Shown here piece after piece: positions 16,201 to 25,342 of a DNA stretch of 64,000 nucleotides. The stretch spans positions 1-64,000 of the forward strand of contig DASXNK010000191.1 in the NCBI GenBank assembly GCA_036495095.1, in the 5' to 3' direction. The notes beneath the pieces were generated by a model, which was not told the origin of the DNA, did not search any database, and was given only the letters and a program-made list of their open reading frames with translations. The first letter of the stretch is position 1. Each line of letters opens with the position of its first letter. The stretch comes from Candidatus Dormiibacterota bacterium. GTDB lineage: Bacteria > Chloroflexota > Dormibacteria > Aeolococcales > Aeolococcaceae. A program made the position numbers and the translations under genes.

Positions 16201-16300
16201 GGCCGGTTGGGGGAAGACCGCAAGGTTCTCGCCCCCGGCGTCGTCTCTCATGGTGGCCACAGCCCTCCGGGGAGTGAGGACCGGTCACCCGCTGGGGAGA

Positions 16301-16343
16301 CGGGGCCGGGCACACGCGACAGCGGTGCCCGGCCCCGTTTTCT
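16301..16343 (+). terminator. Rho-independent terminator
   Basis: A perfect 13-bp stem (16301-16313 with 16325-16337, CGGGGCCGGGCAC) with an 11-base loop is followed by TTTTCT. It is the only textbook U-tract terminator seen in the window, and it stands between the Pro-rich protein gene and the DUF255 gene. The 100 bases before it contain no recognised riboswitch. Confidence 0.9.
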
Positions 16344-16364
16344 CGTTCCGGGGGACGCATCGGC

Positions 16365-16370
16365 TAGCGT
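16365..16370 (+). promoter_or_regulatory. -10 box (TAGCGT), leaderless start
   Basis: GGCTAGCGT ends 7 bases before ATG 16378, directly after the terminator. Confidence 0.5.
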
Positions 16371-16377
16371 GGGCCCC

Positions 16378-18411
16378 ATGCCGAACCGCCTCGCCGGAGA
16401 GACCAGCCCCTACCTGCTCCAGCACCGGGACAACCCGGTCGACTGGTGGCCCTGGTGCGACGAGGCCTTCGAGGAGGCCCGGCGGCTCGACAAGCCGGTG
16501 CTGCTGAGCGTCGGCTACAGCGCCTGCCACTGGTGCCACGTGATGGCCCACGAGTCCTTCGAGAACCCCGAGATCGCGGCGGTGCAGAACGAGCTCTTCG
16601 TGAGCATCAAGGTGGATCGCGAGGAGCGGCCCGACGTCGACGGCATCTACATGCAGGCGGTGGTCGCGCTCACCGGCCAGGGCGGCTGGCCGATGACGGT
16701 CTTCCTCACCCCGCGCGGCGTCCCGTTCTACGGCGGCACCTACTTCCCGCCCGAGGACCGGATGCAGATGCGCGGCTTCCCCAGCATCCTGCGTGCCGTC
16801 GCCCAGGCCTACCGCGAGCAGCCCGAGGCGGTCGACCAGACCGGCACCCAGCTCCGCCAGGCGCTGGCGCCGCCCCGGCTGCCCGAGGGCGAGCTGAGCG
16901 CGGCGCCGCTCGACGAGGCCTGCCGCAAGCTGGTGGAGGACACCGACCCGCGATACGGCGGCTTCGGCCGGGCGCCGAAGTTCCCCCACGCCGCCGCCCT
17001 CGACCTGCTGCTGCGCCGCCACCGCGCCGGTGGCGACGCCGGCCTCTGGCAGGCGGCCTCGGTGACCCTCGACCGGATGGCCCGGGGCGGGATCTACGAC
17101 CAGGTCGGCGGCGGCTTCCACCGCTACTCGGTCGACGGTCAGTGGGCGGTGCCCCACTTCGAGAAGATGCTCTACGACAACGCCCAGCTGGCGCCGGTGT
17201 ACCTCCATGCCTGGCAGCTCACCGGCGAGGAGCGGTGGCGGCGGGTGACCACCGAGGTGGTCGACTACGCGCTCCGCGAGATGCGCCTGCCCGGGGGCGG
17301 GTTCGCCTCCTCCCAGGACGCCGACAGCGACGGCGAGGAGGGGAGGTTCTTCGTCTGGACGCCGGCACAGCTCCGCGAGGTGCTCGGCGACGAGGACGGG
17401 GCCCTGGCGGCGCGGATCTTCGGCGTCGTCCCCGGCGGCAACTTCGAGCACGGCGCCACCGTGCTCTCGCTGCCCTTCCCGCTCGAGCAGGTCGCGGTCA
17501 CCCTCGACCTCGACGCCGCCGCGATGCGCGAGCTGGTGGACGGGATCCGCGCCCGGCTGTACGAGGCCCGCGAGCAGCGGGTGCACCCCGGGCGCGACGA
17601 CAAGGTGGTCACCTCCTGGAACGCGATGATGCTGCGCGCCCTCGCCGAGGTCGGCGGCGCCCTCGACCGCCCCGACTACGTCGACGCCGCCCGCGAGCTC
17701 GGCGGCTTCCTCCTCGACCAGCTGGTGCGCGACGGCGTCGTGCTCCGCACCTGGAAGGACGGCGCGGCCAAGATCACCGGGTTCCTCGAGGACGTCGCCA
17801 CCCTGGTCGACGCCCTCCTCACCCTCTACGAGGTGACCGGCGAGCCGCGCTGGTATGCGAGCGCCCGAGAGCTCGCCGGCGGCATGGTGGAGCGCTACCA
17901 CGAGCCCTCCGCCGGCTTCTACGACACCGCGGTGGACGGCGACCCGCTGCTGGTCCGCCCCCGCACCCTCGACGACAACGCGGTGCCGGCGGGCCGCTCG
18001 ACCGCGGCGCTGGCGCTGCTGCGGCTGGCGCTGCTCAGCGGCGAGTCGCGCTGGCGCGAGGTCGCCGAGCGCACCGTGGCGCCGCTCGCCGCCGCCATCG
18101 GCCGCGCCCCGGTCGGGCTGGGCAACCTCGCCTGGGCGCTCGACCTCGCCCTCGCCGACACCCGCGAGGTGGCCGTCGCCGGTGACCCCGCCGCCCCGGA
18201 CACCCTCGAGATGGTCCGTGCGGTGCTCGGCGCCTGGCATCCCTGGCGGGTGCTGGCCTGGGGCGAGGCCGACGGCGTCCCGCTGCTCGCCGACCGTCCG
18301 CCGGTCGACGGCCGGGCGACCGCGTACGTCTGCCGCGGCTTCGTCTGCGACGCCCCCACCACCGAGGTGGAGCAGCTGCGCGCCGCCCTCGAGGTGCGCG
18401 CCGGGGGCTGA
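16378..18411 (+). CDS. Thioredoxin-fold DUF255 protein (YyaL/SPATA20 family)
   Basis: A 677-residue protein. The N-terminal thioredoxin-like domain begins [20 protein letters not shown] and contains [14 protein letters not shown] with the CxxC pair. The long C-terminal part is an (alpha/alpha)6-barrel-like region similar to N-acyl-glucosamine epimerases ([26 protein letters not shown]). The family is widespread, its biochemical role is not established; a redox or sugar-related role is suspected. Full family length. Leaderless start. Confidence 0.93.
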   Translation: MPNRLAGETSPYLLQHRDNPVDWWPWCDEAFEEARRLDKPVLLSVGYSACHWCHVMAHESFENPEIAAVQNELFVSIKVDREERPDVDGIYMQAVVALTGQGGWPMTVFLTPRGVPFYGGTYFPPEDRMQMRGFPSILRAVAQAYREQPEAVDQTGTQLRQALAPPRLPEGELSAAPLDEACRKLVEDTDPRYGGFGRAPKFPHAAALDLLLRRHRAGGDAGLWQAASVTLDRMARGGIYDQVGGGFHRYSVDGQWAVPHFEKMLYDNAQLAPVYLHAWQLTGEERWRRVTTEVVDYALREMRLPGGGFASSQDADSDGEEGRFFVWTPAQLREVLGDEDGALAARIFGVVPGGNFEHGATVLSLPFPLEQVAVTLDLDAAAMRELVDGIRARLYEAREQRVHPGRDDKVVTSWNAMMLRALAEVGGALDRPDYVDAARELGGFLLDQLVRDGVVLRTWKDGAAKITGFLEDVATLVDALLTLYEVTGEPRWYASARELAGGMVERYHEPSAGFYDTAVDGDPLLVRPRTLDDNAVPAGRSTAALALLRLALLSGESRWREVAERTVAPLAAAIGRAPVGLGNLAWALDLALADTREVAVAGDPAAPDTLEMVRAVLGAWHPWRVLAWGEADGVPLLADRPPVDGRATAYVCRGFVCDAPTTEVEQLRAALEVRAGG

Positions 18412-18427
18412 GCCGGCGCCGGCGCGC

Positions 18428-18433
18428 TACCGT
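18428..18433 (+). promoter_or_regulatory. -10 box (TACCGT), leaderless start
   Basis: GCTACCGT ends 8 bases before GTG 18442 and lies in the 30-base gap after the DUF255 gene. Confidence 0.45.
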
Positions 18434-18441
18434 CCGGGGTC

Positions 18442-19617
18442 GTGATCGCGCTCAGCGCCGCCGAGGCGCGCCGCCTGCTGCTCCACCGCCAGGGGCTGGG
18501 CGCCGCCGCCGAGCGGCGGGGGCGGACCGATGACCGGGTGGCCGCGATGCTGCGGCGGCTCGGAGCGGTGCAGCTCGACACCATCTCGGTGCTCGCCCGC
18601 TCCCACGAGCTGGTCACCTACGCGCGGCTCGGCGCAGTCGGCCGCGCCGCGGTCGAGGCCGCGTACTGGGGCAGGCCGCCGCGCGCCTTCGAGTACTGGG
18701 CCCACGCCGCCTGCGTGCTGCCGCTGGAGGAGTGGCCGTGGTTCGAGGCGCGCCGCCGCCGCAACCGGGCGCGGCGGGAGCGCACCGAGCGCAGCACCGC
18801 CGCGGCCCGGAGCGAGGTGCTCGCCCGGCTCGCCGACCTCGGCCCGGTGACCACCGCCGACCTCGGAGGCGCCAAGAACGGCGCGGGGATCTGGTGGGAC
18901 TGGTCGCCGCTCAAGCTCGCCGTCGAGGAGCTGCTCGCCGGCGGCGAGGTGGTCTGCGTGGAGCGGCGCGGCTGGCGGCGCGTCTACGAGCTCGCCGACC
19001 GGGCGGTGCCCGCCGAGCTGCGCGCTCTCGCGCCCCCCGACGACGTGGACTGCGCCGCCCACCTCGTCGGCCTGGCGGCGGAGCGGCTGGGGGTGGGGAC
19101 GGTGCAGGACCTCGCCGACTACTTCCGCCTCCCGCTCGCCGACGCCCGCGCCGGGATCGAGGCGGCGCGGCTGACCCCCGTCGCCGTCGAGGCCTGGGGC
19201 GAGCCCGCCTGGGCCGACCCAGCCGCGCTGGTGGCCCCGCCGCCGCCGGCGCGGTTTCGCCCGGTGCTGCTCTCGCCCTTCGACTCGCTGCTGTGGGACC
19301 GGCGCCGCGCCGAGCGGACCCTGGGCTTCGTCCACCGCCTCGAGGCGTACGTCCCGCGGGCGCTGCGCCTGCACGGCTACTTCGTCATGCCGCTGCTCGC
19401 CGGCGGCCGGATCCGCGGCCGGGTCGACCCGGCGCGGAGCGGCCACACCCTGGTGGCGCGCCGGGTCTCGGTCGACCCCCCCGCGGTCCCGGCGATGGCG
19501 CGGGCGCTGGTGGAGGCGGCGTCCTGGGTGGGGTGCGACGCGGTCGCGGTGGAGGAGGTGGTGCCCGCGGAGCTGGCGGGGCCGCTGCGCGCCGCGGTGG
19601 CGGCGGCCGGAGGCTGA
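18442..19617 (+). CDS. YcaQ/AlkX-like winged-helix DNA glycosylase
   Basis: A 391-residue member of the HTH_42 (YcaQ) family, which unhook DNA interstrand crosslinks and excise bulky alkylated bases. The characteristic N-terminal region LGAVQLDTISVLARSHELV contains the catalytic QxD motif. FEYWAHAACVLPLEEWPWF and LSPFDSLLWDRRRAERTLGF are other conserved blocks. It starts at GTG 18442. Located just upstream of the XRE module but on a separate promoter. Confidence 0.88.
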   Translation: MIALSAAEARRLLLHRQGLGAAAERRGRTDDRVAAMLRRLGAVQLDTISVLARSHELVTYARLGAVGRAAVEAAYWGRPPRAFEYWAHAACVLPLEEWPWFEARRRRNRARRERTERSTAAARSEVLARLADLGPVTTADLGGAKNGAGIWWDWSPLKLAVEELLAGGEVVCVERRGWRRVYELADRAVPAELRALAPPDDVDCAAHLVGLAAERLGVGTVQDLADYFRLPLADARAGIEAARLTPVAVEAWGEPAWADPAALVAPPPPARFRPVLLSPFDSLLWDRRRAERTLGFVHRLEAYVPRALRLHGYFVMPLLAGGRIRGRVDPARSGHTLVARRVSVDPPAVPAMARALVEAASWVGCDAVAVEEVVPAELAGPLRAAVAAAGG

Positions 19618-19670
19618 CCCTGCCGCTGCCGAGGTGGTGTGACAACCTGATGAATGTCCGCATCAGAGTG

Positions 19671-19685
19671 TTGTCTATATACAAT
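19671..19685 (+). promoter_or_regulatory. AT-rich palindromic operator/-10 of XRE operon
   Basis: TTGTCTATATACAA (19671-19684) is a palindrome with a single mismatched pair, overlapping a TACAAT -10 box that ends 10 bases before GTG 19696. A second inverted repeat, CTGATG...CATCAG (19647-19666), lies just upstream. The position suggests autoregulation by the XRE protein. The AT content is striking against the background. Confidence 0.5.
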
Positions 19686-19695
19686 GATACGCAGC

Positions 19696-20001
19696 GTGGA
19701 CAAAAAACGAGGTGGATCTCCGGCGGCCGGCGCCGGCGCCCCCCTGCACAACCGCATCGCGGTGCTCCGGGCCGAGCGCGGGCTCTCCCGGCAGCAGCTG
19801 GCCGACCGGGTCGAGGTGAACTACCAGACCGTCGGCTACCTCGAGCGCGGTGACTACAACCCCAGCCTCGAGCTCGCCTTCCGGCTGAGCGAGGTCTTCG
19901 GGGTACCGATCGAGGCGATCTTCTCGCGCCGGGCGTTCCGCCCGATGAGCGAGGAGCTCTACAGCCGCCAGCCCGGGGGAGGGCTCACCGATGAGCGCTG
20001 A
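19696..20001 (+). CDS. XRE-family HTH transcriptional regulator (YozG-like)
   Basis: A short regulator whose helix-turn-helix (HNRIAVLRAERGLSRQQLADR then VNYQTVGYLERGDYNPSLEL) fills most of the protein, ending with a small tail. This compact class typically sits beside a DUF2178-like membrane protein. In-frame starts are ATG 19654, ATG 19684 and GTG 19696; I chose GTG 19696 because TACAAT ends 10 bases before it, as in other leaderless genes. Its stop overlaps the next gene (ATGAGCGCTGA). Confidence 0.85.
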   Translation: MDKKRGGSPAAGAGAPLHNRIAVLRAERGLSRQQLADRVEVNYQTVGYLERGDYNPSLELAFRLSEVFGVPIEAIFSRRAFRPMSEELYSRQPGGGLTDER

Positions 20002-21127
20002 GGCACCCCGCCGGAGGCGGTCGAGACCGTCACCGCCAGCCCCCGTCCGCCTCGTCGTGGGGGTGGCGATCGCCGTCGTCGCGATGCTCGCGCTCTTCGC
20101 GGTGCCGGCCAGCGTCGGCTGGGGCTGGTTCGCCTATGCGGCGCTGGCGTTCGCCACCGTGGCCACGATCCGCAGCACCCCGCGTGAGCCCGGGTTCTGG
20201 CTCGGCCGTCGCATCGTCCGCCGCGCCGTCGTGCTCGCCGTCGCCGCCGACTGCGTCGCCCTGCTCGGCACCGACCTCTCCGCCACCCACGGCGCCGCCC
20301 CCGGCGGGTTCCTGATCCTCGGCCTGCTGCTCCTCAACGTGGTGCTCGGCCGGGCGACCCTGCGGCTGGCGACCGCGCCGGACGCCGAGGTGGACGAGCG
20401 CCAGGAGGCGCTGCGCAACCGCGCTCACCACCTCGCCTACTGGCTGCTCGCGGTGGCGGTCGGGGGCACGGTGCTGGTGGCCGGCGTCGCCTCGGCGGCG
20501 AGCCGTGCCTGGCTGGAGACGGCGCTGCACGGCGGGGCCTGGTGGGTGCTCGGCGAGCTCCTCTTCGTCCTCCCCGCGCTCACCCTGGCGTGGCTGGAGC
20601 CGGACCGGTTCGCACCCGAGGAGGCCGCGGTCCGCGACCGCCGCTCCCAGATCGGCCTCGGCCTGCTGGCGGTCACGGTGCTGACCCCGTTCCTGCTCTG
20701 CGCGGGATCCCTGGTGCTGCCGCTCCGGAGCACGTCGTCGGTCTCGGCGCCGATGCCGGGCCTCCCCGAGGCGGTGCGCGAGCCGGGGGCGGCGACGCCC
20801 CCCGCGCCGGCCGGCTGCCGGGAGTTCACCGCCGCGGTGCGGCTCGGCCTGGGTGCCGGCGGGGAGATCCCGCTGCACGCCCTCGCCTGCTGGGACGGCC
20901 GCTCCGCCTACGAGAGCTGGGGCCTCAACCAGAGCGACTGCACCTTCGCGTCCACCACCCTGGCGCTGTTCACCACCCGGCGCTGCTCGCGCACCACCAC
21001 CGCCGACGGGACCCTCCACTTCGTCTACACCGCGGAGGCCCGGCCGCTGCTGCTCCCCTTCCTCTCGCGCGACGTCACCGTCGAGCTGGTCCTCGACCGC
21101 AACGGCACCCCGGTGCGCTTCCCATGA
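19991..21127 (+). CDS. Membrane protein with DERQ motif and extracytoplasmic C-terminal domain
   Basis: A 378-residue protein with about seven membrane helices in two blocks. Between them is the cytoplasmic segment EVDERQEALRNRAHHLAYWLL, the DERQ-type motif seen in DUF2178-like partners of XRE regulators. A C-terminal domain of about 115 residues with four Cys (AGCREF, ALACWDG, QSDCTF, RRCSRT) follows the last helix and is probably outside. Coupled to the XRE gene upstream and to its paralog downstream. Family assignment is tentative; function unknown. Confidence 0.7.
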   Translation: MSAEAPRRRRSRPSPPAPVRLVVGVAIAVVAMLALFAVPASVGWGWFAYAALAFATVATIRSTPREPGFWLGRRIVRRAVVLAVAADCVALLGTDLSATHGAAPGGFLILGLLLLNVVLGRATLRLATAPDAEVDERQEALRNRAHHLAYWLLAVAVGGTVLVAGVASAASRAWLETALHGGAWWVLGELLFVLPALTLAWLEPDRFAPEEAAVRDRRSQIGLGLLAVTVLTPFLLCAGSLVLPLRSTSSVSAPMPGLPEAVREPGAATPPAPAGCREFTAAVRLGLGAGGEIPLHALACWDGRSAYESWGLNQSDCTFASTTLALFTTRRCSRTTTADGTLHFVYTAEARPLLLPFLSRDVTVELVLDRNGTPVRFP

Positions 21128-22080
21128 TCCGCCGCCGCAACCGCCGCCTCCTGGTCCTCGTCACCCTCGCCCTGGTCACGCTGCTGGGCTCGGCGCTGCC
21201 GGGCTCGCTCCGCGGGCTGGGAATCGTTCCCACCCTGGCGCTCACCGTGGTCGGCGCCGTCCTGGTCCGCGCCACCGGTGGCCTCGCGTTCGCCCGCGGT
21301 CGCCGGCTCGACGAGCGCCAGGCGCAGCGGCGCGACCGGGCCCACCGGCGCGGCTTCCGGCTCCTCGGCCTCGCCGTGGTGCTGCTCCTGGTGGTCTGGT
21401 CGGTGAGCACCGGCATCGCCACCGGCTCGGGCCACGACACCTTCTCGCAGCTCGACAACGGCCTCGCCGCCCGGGTGATCGTCGCCCTGCTGGGGCTGGT
21501 GGTGATGATGCCGACCCTGGTCCTCGCCTGGACCGAGCCCGACGCCGTCGAGGAGACCGGGGCGAAGCCGGCGCCGCTGCGGCCGCTGCTCGCGGTGCCC
21601 GCGATCGCCGCGGCCTGGCTGCTGGCGGTGGTGGCGGCGCCGGCGCAGACCGCCGCCGCCTCCGGCGACGTCTCGGTCGGCGGCCTCACCGTCACCGGGC
21701 TGAGCTGCCGCCACGTCGCCACCGGGCGCGTCATCGGCGCGCAGTTCGGCGCCACCGTCGGCCTCCGCGCCGAGGTCTGCTGGAACGGGCGCCAGGCGTT
21801 CATCGTCGGAGACCCGTCGACGCCGCCCCCCGCCGGGGCGATCCCGAACGACGTCCTCCCACCCTTCGCCGAGCCCGACCTCACCGCCTGCGGCGCCGAC
21901 AGCCGGGACGACTTCGCCGCCGTCACCGGGATCCGCTGCACCGCCACCACCGACCCGCGGGGCACCCTCCACTACACCGTGCACGCCCGGGTCGCCCCGC
22001 TCCCCCTCGGCATCGCCGCGCGGGACGTCGCCCTCAGCCTGGTGGTGGCCCGCGACGGCACCGTCCTGGAGGTCCCGTAG
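21124..22080 (+). CDS. Paralogous DERQ-motif membrane protein
   Basis: A 318-residue protein laid out like the preceding gene: two helices, RRLDERQAQRRDRAHRRGF, further helices, LAWTEPDAVEE (compare LAWLEPDRFAPEE upstream), and a C-terminal Cys-containing extracytoplasmic domain (GLSCRHV, AEVCWNGRQAF, DLTACGAD, GIRCTATTDPRGTLHY). The two proteins are clearly duplicates that have diverged. The start overlaps the upstream stop (ATGA). Function unknown; a two-component membrane complex controlled by the XRE protein is plausible. Confidence 0.72.
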   Translation: MIRRRNRRLLVLVTLALVTLLGSALPGSLRGLGIVPTLALTVVGAVLVRATGGLAFARGRRLDERQAQRRDRAHRRGFRLLGLAVVLLLVVWSVSTGIATGSGHDTFSQLDNGLAARVIVALLGLVVMMPTLVLAWTEPDAVEETGAKPAPLRPLLAVPAIAAAWLLAVVAAPAQTAAASGDVSVGGLTVTGLSCRHVATGRVIGAQFGATVGLRAEVCWNGRQAFIVGDPSTPPPAGAIPNDVLPPFAEPDLTACGADSRDDFAAVTGIRCTATTDPRGTLHYTVHARVAPLPLGIAARDVALSLVVARDGTVLEVP

Positions 22081-22083
22081 CCC

Positions 22084-23505
22084 TCAGAACTGGCCGCAGC
22101 CGGCTCCGTGCACGCTCGCGGTCAGCTCCGGCAGGGGCTCGATGCGGGGCAGCACCCGGGCGTCCTCCACCGGGGCGAAGTCGCCGGTCGCCGGGTCCTG
22201 CGCGTAGGCGAGGGCGGGCCCGTCGTGCACCAGCGACGCGAGGGCGTCGCAGAACAGGTCGACGTCGGCCTCGGTGGTGGCGATGCTGAAGGATGCGCGC
22301 ACCGCCCCCGGGATGGTGGCGCGCTCGCCCCGGCGCAGCGCGTCGCGGATCCCCTGGGCCTGCTCGTCGGAGATGCCCAGCAGGTGGGTGATGTAGGGGT
22401 GGGCGCAGAAGCAGCCGTGACGCACCCCGATGGCGTGCTCGGCGCTCAGCGCGGCGGCCACCAGGGCGTGATGGATCCCGGGAACCGTCAGCGTCACCAC
22501 GCCGACCCGGTCGATCCCGGGGCCGTCCTCCCAGAGCCGGTGGTGGACCAGGGCGGGCAGCTCGGCGAGGCGCTCGCGGGCGCGGGCGAGCAGGGTTCGC
22601 TCGTGCTCGGCGACGCGCTCCATGCCGACCGCCTCGAGGGTGGCCGCCGCCGCCGCCAGCGCCACCGCGCCGATGACGTTCGGCGAGCCCGCCTCGAGGC
22701 GGTCGGGGAGCCCGGTCCAGAGCACGTCGTCGAGGGTCACGAAGTCGACCGCGCCGCCGCCGGCGAGCAGCGGCTCGCAGCCCTCGAGGAGCGCGTCGGC
22801 GGCGACCAGCGCGCCGGCGCCGAAGGGCGCGTACATCTTGTGGCCGCTGAGGCTGAGGCAGTCGATGCCCGACGCCGCCATGTCGATGCGGCGGTGCGGG
22901 GCCAGCTGGGCGGCGTCGACGGCGAGCAGGGCGCCGTGCTCGTGGGCGAGGCGGCCGAGCTCGGCGATCGGGAGGATCTCGCCGGTCACGTTGCTGGCCC
23001 CGGTGACGGCGAGCACCGCCACCGGGTGCGCGGGGTCGCGCAGCGCGGCGGCGACCGCCTCGAGCAGCGCCTCCGGGGAGGGCGGCGGCGGCAGCGTCAC
23101 CACCGGCGCCACCCGCCGCCAGGGCAGCAGGTTGGCGTGGTGCTCGACCGCGGTGGTGAGCACCACGTGACCGTCGGGGATGCGCAGGCAGTGGGCGAGG
23201 TGGTTGACGGCGTCCGTCGTGTTCCGGACGAAGATGACCGAATCGGTGGGGCGGGCGCCGACGAACCCGGCGACGGTCTGGCGCGCGGCCTCGTAGAGCC
23301 GGGTCGACACCTGCGAGGTGAAGCCGGCGCCGCGGTGGACGCTCGAGTACCAGGGCAGGGCCCGCTCCACCGCCTCGAGCACGGCGCCCATCGCCGGGGT
23401 GCTGGCGGCGGCGTCGAGGTTGACGTAGCGGCGCCGGCCGCCGGTGGCCAGGGGCACCTCGAGGTCGGCGCCGATCAGCACGGGCAGCGGAGGCGGAGTG
23501 GCCAT
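22084..23505 (-). CDS. Class V aminotransferase / cysteine desulfurase-like PLP enzyme
   Basis: A 473-residue fold-type I PLP enzyme. Visible features are YVNLDAAASTPAMGAVLEAV near residue 28, AVEHHANLLPWR, VDAAQLAPHRRIDM (PLP-contacting Asp), the Schiff-base Lys in SLSGHKMYAPFGAG and the C-terminal GVRHGCFCAHPY with Cys residues near the active-site loop. It is close to NifS/SufS-like enzymes, though no Suf genes are nearby and the substrate is unproven. ATG 23505 is supported by TACGCT ending 9 bases upstream. Confidence 0.9.
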   Translation of the reverse strand: MATPPPLPVLIGADLEVPLATGGRRRYVNLDAAASTPAMGAVLEAVERALPWYSSVHRGAGFTSQVSTRLYEAARQTVAGFVGARPTDSVIFVRNTTDAVNHLAHCLRIPDGHVVLTTAVEHHANLLPWRRVAPVVTLPPPPSPEALLEAVAAALRDPAHPVAVLAVTGASNVTGEILPIAELGRLAHEHGALLAVDAAQLAPHRRIDMAASGIDCLSLSGHKMYAPFGAGALVAADALLEGCEPLLAGGGAVDFVTLDDVLWTGLPDRLEAGSPNVIGAVALAAAAATLEAVGMERVAEHERTLLARARERLAELPALVHHRLWEDGPGIDRVGVVTLTVPGIHHALVAAALSAEHAIGVRHGCFCAHPYITHLLGISDEQAQGIRDALRRGERATIPGAVRASFSIATTEADVDLFCDALASLVHDGPALAYAQDPATGDFAPVEDARVLPRIEPLPELTASVHGAGCGQF

Positions 23506-23514
23506 GTGGCGGCC

Positions 23515-23520
23515 AGCGTA
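23515..23520 (-). promoter_or_regulatory. -10 box (TACGCT), leaderless start of aminotransferase
   Basis: GGTACGCT on the minus strand ends 9 bases before ATG 23505. Confidence 0.45.
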
Positions 23521-23594
23521 CCGCGCCCATGCCATCCCGGCGGCGGGGGGTGGGGCACCATCGCGCCCCGGTCCCCACCGCCGCAGAGCGGCCG

Positions 23595-24005
23595 CTACCC
23601 CCTGGAGTGGTGCTTGGTCGTGGTCCTGTGGTGCGACGTGGTCGTGCCCGCGCCCATGGCCTGGCGCTGCGCCGTGCTGAGGTGGCTGCCGCAGCTGCTG
23701 TTCCCGGCGGCGCCGCCGGTGGTCGAGCCGGTGCTGCCGCTCAGGCTGGAGCCGGTGCTGCCGCTGGTCGAGCTGCCGCCCGAGGCGCCGCCGAGCAGCG
23801 GAACCATGAGCTGGTCGAGCAGGCCGAGGCTGTTGCCGACCTGGTTCTGGCCGCCGAGGGCCCCGTTGACCCCGTTCGAGGCACCCCCCGCGATGACGCC
23901 GCAGGCCGCGCCGGTCCCACCGGACGAGGCATGCCCCACGACGGAGAACGCGGAGGCGCTCAGGGTGGCTGCGGCCGCGATCGCCGCGAGGTGCCGGATG
24001 CGCAT
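23595..24005 (-). CDS. Small secreted Ser/Gly/Thr-rich protein
   Basis: A 136-residue exported protein: signal peptide (RHLAAIAAAATLSASAFSVVGHA), an Asn/Gly-rich part (GGASNGVNGALGGQNQVGNS), a low-complexity Ser/Gly/Thr repeat (SGSTGSSLSGSTGSTTGG) and a basic His/Thr/Lys tail. GGAGGG lies 8 bases before the ATG. The Asn/Gly/Val part is faintly chaplin-like, but I see no firm homology. The aminotransferase gene follows downstream on the same strand. Confidence 0.7.
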   Translation of the reverse strand: MRIRHLAAIAAAATLSASAFSVVGHASSGGTGAACGVIAGGASNGVNGALGGQNQVGNSLGLLDQLMVPLLGGASGGSSTSGSTGSSLSGSTGSTTGGAAGNSSCGSHLSTAQRQAMGAGTTTSHHRTTTKHHSRG

Positions 24006-24112
24006 GTGGTCGTTCCCTCCCTTCCCGTGTGCCGGGCTCACGGCCCGTGCGACCCTTCCGACGATCGGGGTGGGCGAATGTGTGCGCCGCTTGGTGCGTT
24101 CGTCCGGGCAGG

Positions 24113-25339
24113 TCAGCCGCCGGCCGCCACCCTGCCCCCGCGGACCACGGTCCGGACCGGCGCGGCACCGAGGTGGTAGCCGAGGTCGAGCCAGTGCGGG
24201 GTGTCGAGCACCGCCAGGTCGCACCGCATCCCCGCCCGGAGCACTCCCCGGTCGCCGAGGGCGAGGGCGGCGGCGCCTCCGGCGGTGGCGGCGACCACCG
24301 CCTGGGCTGGGGTGAGGCCTCCGAGCGCCACCGCCAGGGAGATCATCAGCGGCATCGACTCGCTGTAGCAGGTGCCGGGGTTGCAGTCGGTGGCCACCGC
24401 GACCCGGGCGCCCGCCTCGAGCAGCCGCCGGCCCGGGGGCGGCGGCCCGCCCAGCACCAGCGCCGCCCCGGGGAGGATGACCCCGACCACCCCGGCGGCG
24501 GCGAGGGCGCGGAGATCGCCGTCGTCGGCGTGCTCGAGGTGGTCGGCGCTCACCGCCCCGGCGGCGGCGGCGAGCCGGGCGCCGCCGCCGCGGCTGCGCT
24601 GGTCGGCGTGGAGCTTCCCCCGCAGCCCCACCCGCCGGCCCGCCTCGAGCAGCCGGAGGCACTCCTCGGGCCGGTAGGCGCCGCGCTCGCAGAAGGCGTC
24701 GACGAAGCGCGCCAGGCCGGCGGCCCCCTCCACCCCGCTGCCGCACGCGCGGGCGACGAAGGCCTCGCGGTCGCCGTCGGGGAGGGCGTGGAGGGGCAGG
24801 TACGTGGTCAGCACGTCGGGGAGGTCGGGGTCCTCGCCGAGCGCGAGGGCGGCGCGCAGCTGGCGCAGCTCCGCCTCCTCGTCGAGGCCGTAGCCGCTCT
24901 TCACCTCGACGGTGGTGGTGCCCGCGCCGAGCATCCGCCGCGCCCGCGGCCGGGCCGCCACCACCAGCTCCTCGAGGCTGCCGGCGCGGGTGGCGGCGAC
25001 GGTGGCGCGGATGCCCCCGCCGGCGGCCGCGATCGCCTCGTAGCCGCGTCCCTCCGCCCGGGCCGCGTACTCGCCGCTGCGCTCGCCCAGCCAGACCAGG
25101 TGGCTGTGGGCGTCGACGAAGCCGGGCACCACCGCCGCCCCCCCGGCGTCGAGCACCACCGTGCCGGGACCGACCGCGACCGCGCCGGTGACCTCGGCCG
25201 CGGTCCCCACCGCGAGGATCCGCGACCCGGCCGCCGCCACCGCGGCGCCCGCCACCACCCCCGGGGCGTCGCCGCGGTCGGGGTCGCAGGTGACCAGCGC
25301 GCCGATGTTGCGCACCAGCAGGGTGGCGGCCGCCTCCAT
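24113..25339 (-). CDS. hutI: Imidazolonepropionase
   Basis: A 408-residue amidohydrolase, the third step of histidine degradation (imidazolonepropionate to N-formimino-glutamate). Signatures are the metal-binding VVPGFVDAHSHLVW, VEVKSGYGLD, KLHADQ, SADHLEHADD and VATDCNPGTCYSESMP. Full family length. It starts 3 bases after the hutG stop and is the last gene of the hut operon. Confidence 0.96.
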   Translation of the reverse strand: MEAAATLLVRNIGALVTCDPDRGDAPGVVAGAAVAAAGSRILAVGTAAEVTGAVAVGPGTVVLDAGGAAVVPGFVDAHSHLVWLGERSGEYAARAEGRGYEAIAAAGGGIRATVAATRAGSLEELVVAARPRARRMLGAGTTTVEVKSGYGLDEEAELRQLRAALALGEDPDLPDVLTTYLPLHALPDGDREAFVARACGSGVEGAAGLARFVDAFCERGAYRPEECLRLLEAGRRVGLRGKLHADQRSRGGGARLAAAAGAVSADHLEHADDGDLRALAAAGVVGVILPGAALVLGGPPPPGRRLLEAGARVAVATDCNPGTCYSESMPLMISLAVALGGLTPAQAVVAATAGGAAALALGDRGVLRAGMRCDLAVLDTPHWLDLGYHLGAAPVRTVVRGGRVAAGG

Positions 25340-25342
25340 CGC

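Noticed and set aside
16201-16300. Riboswitch before the DUF255 gene
   Set aside because: No match to the cores of cobalamin, TPP, SAM, glycine, c-di-GMP, c-di-AMP or fluoride riboswitches that I can recall, and the DUF255 gene has a leaderless promoter downstream of the terminator.
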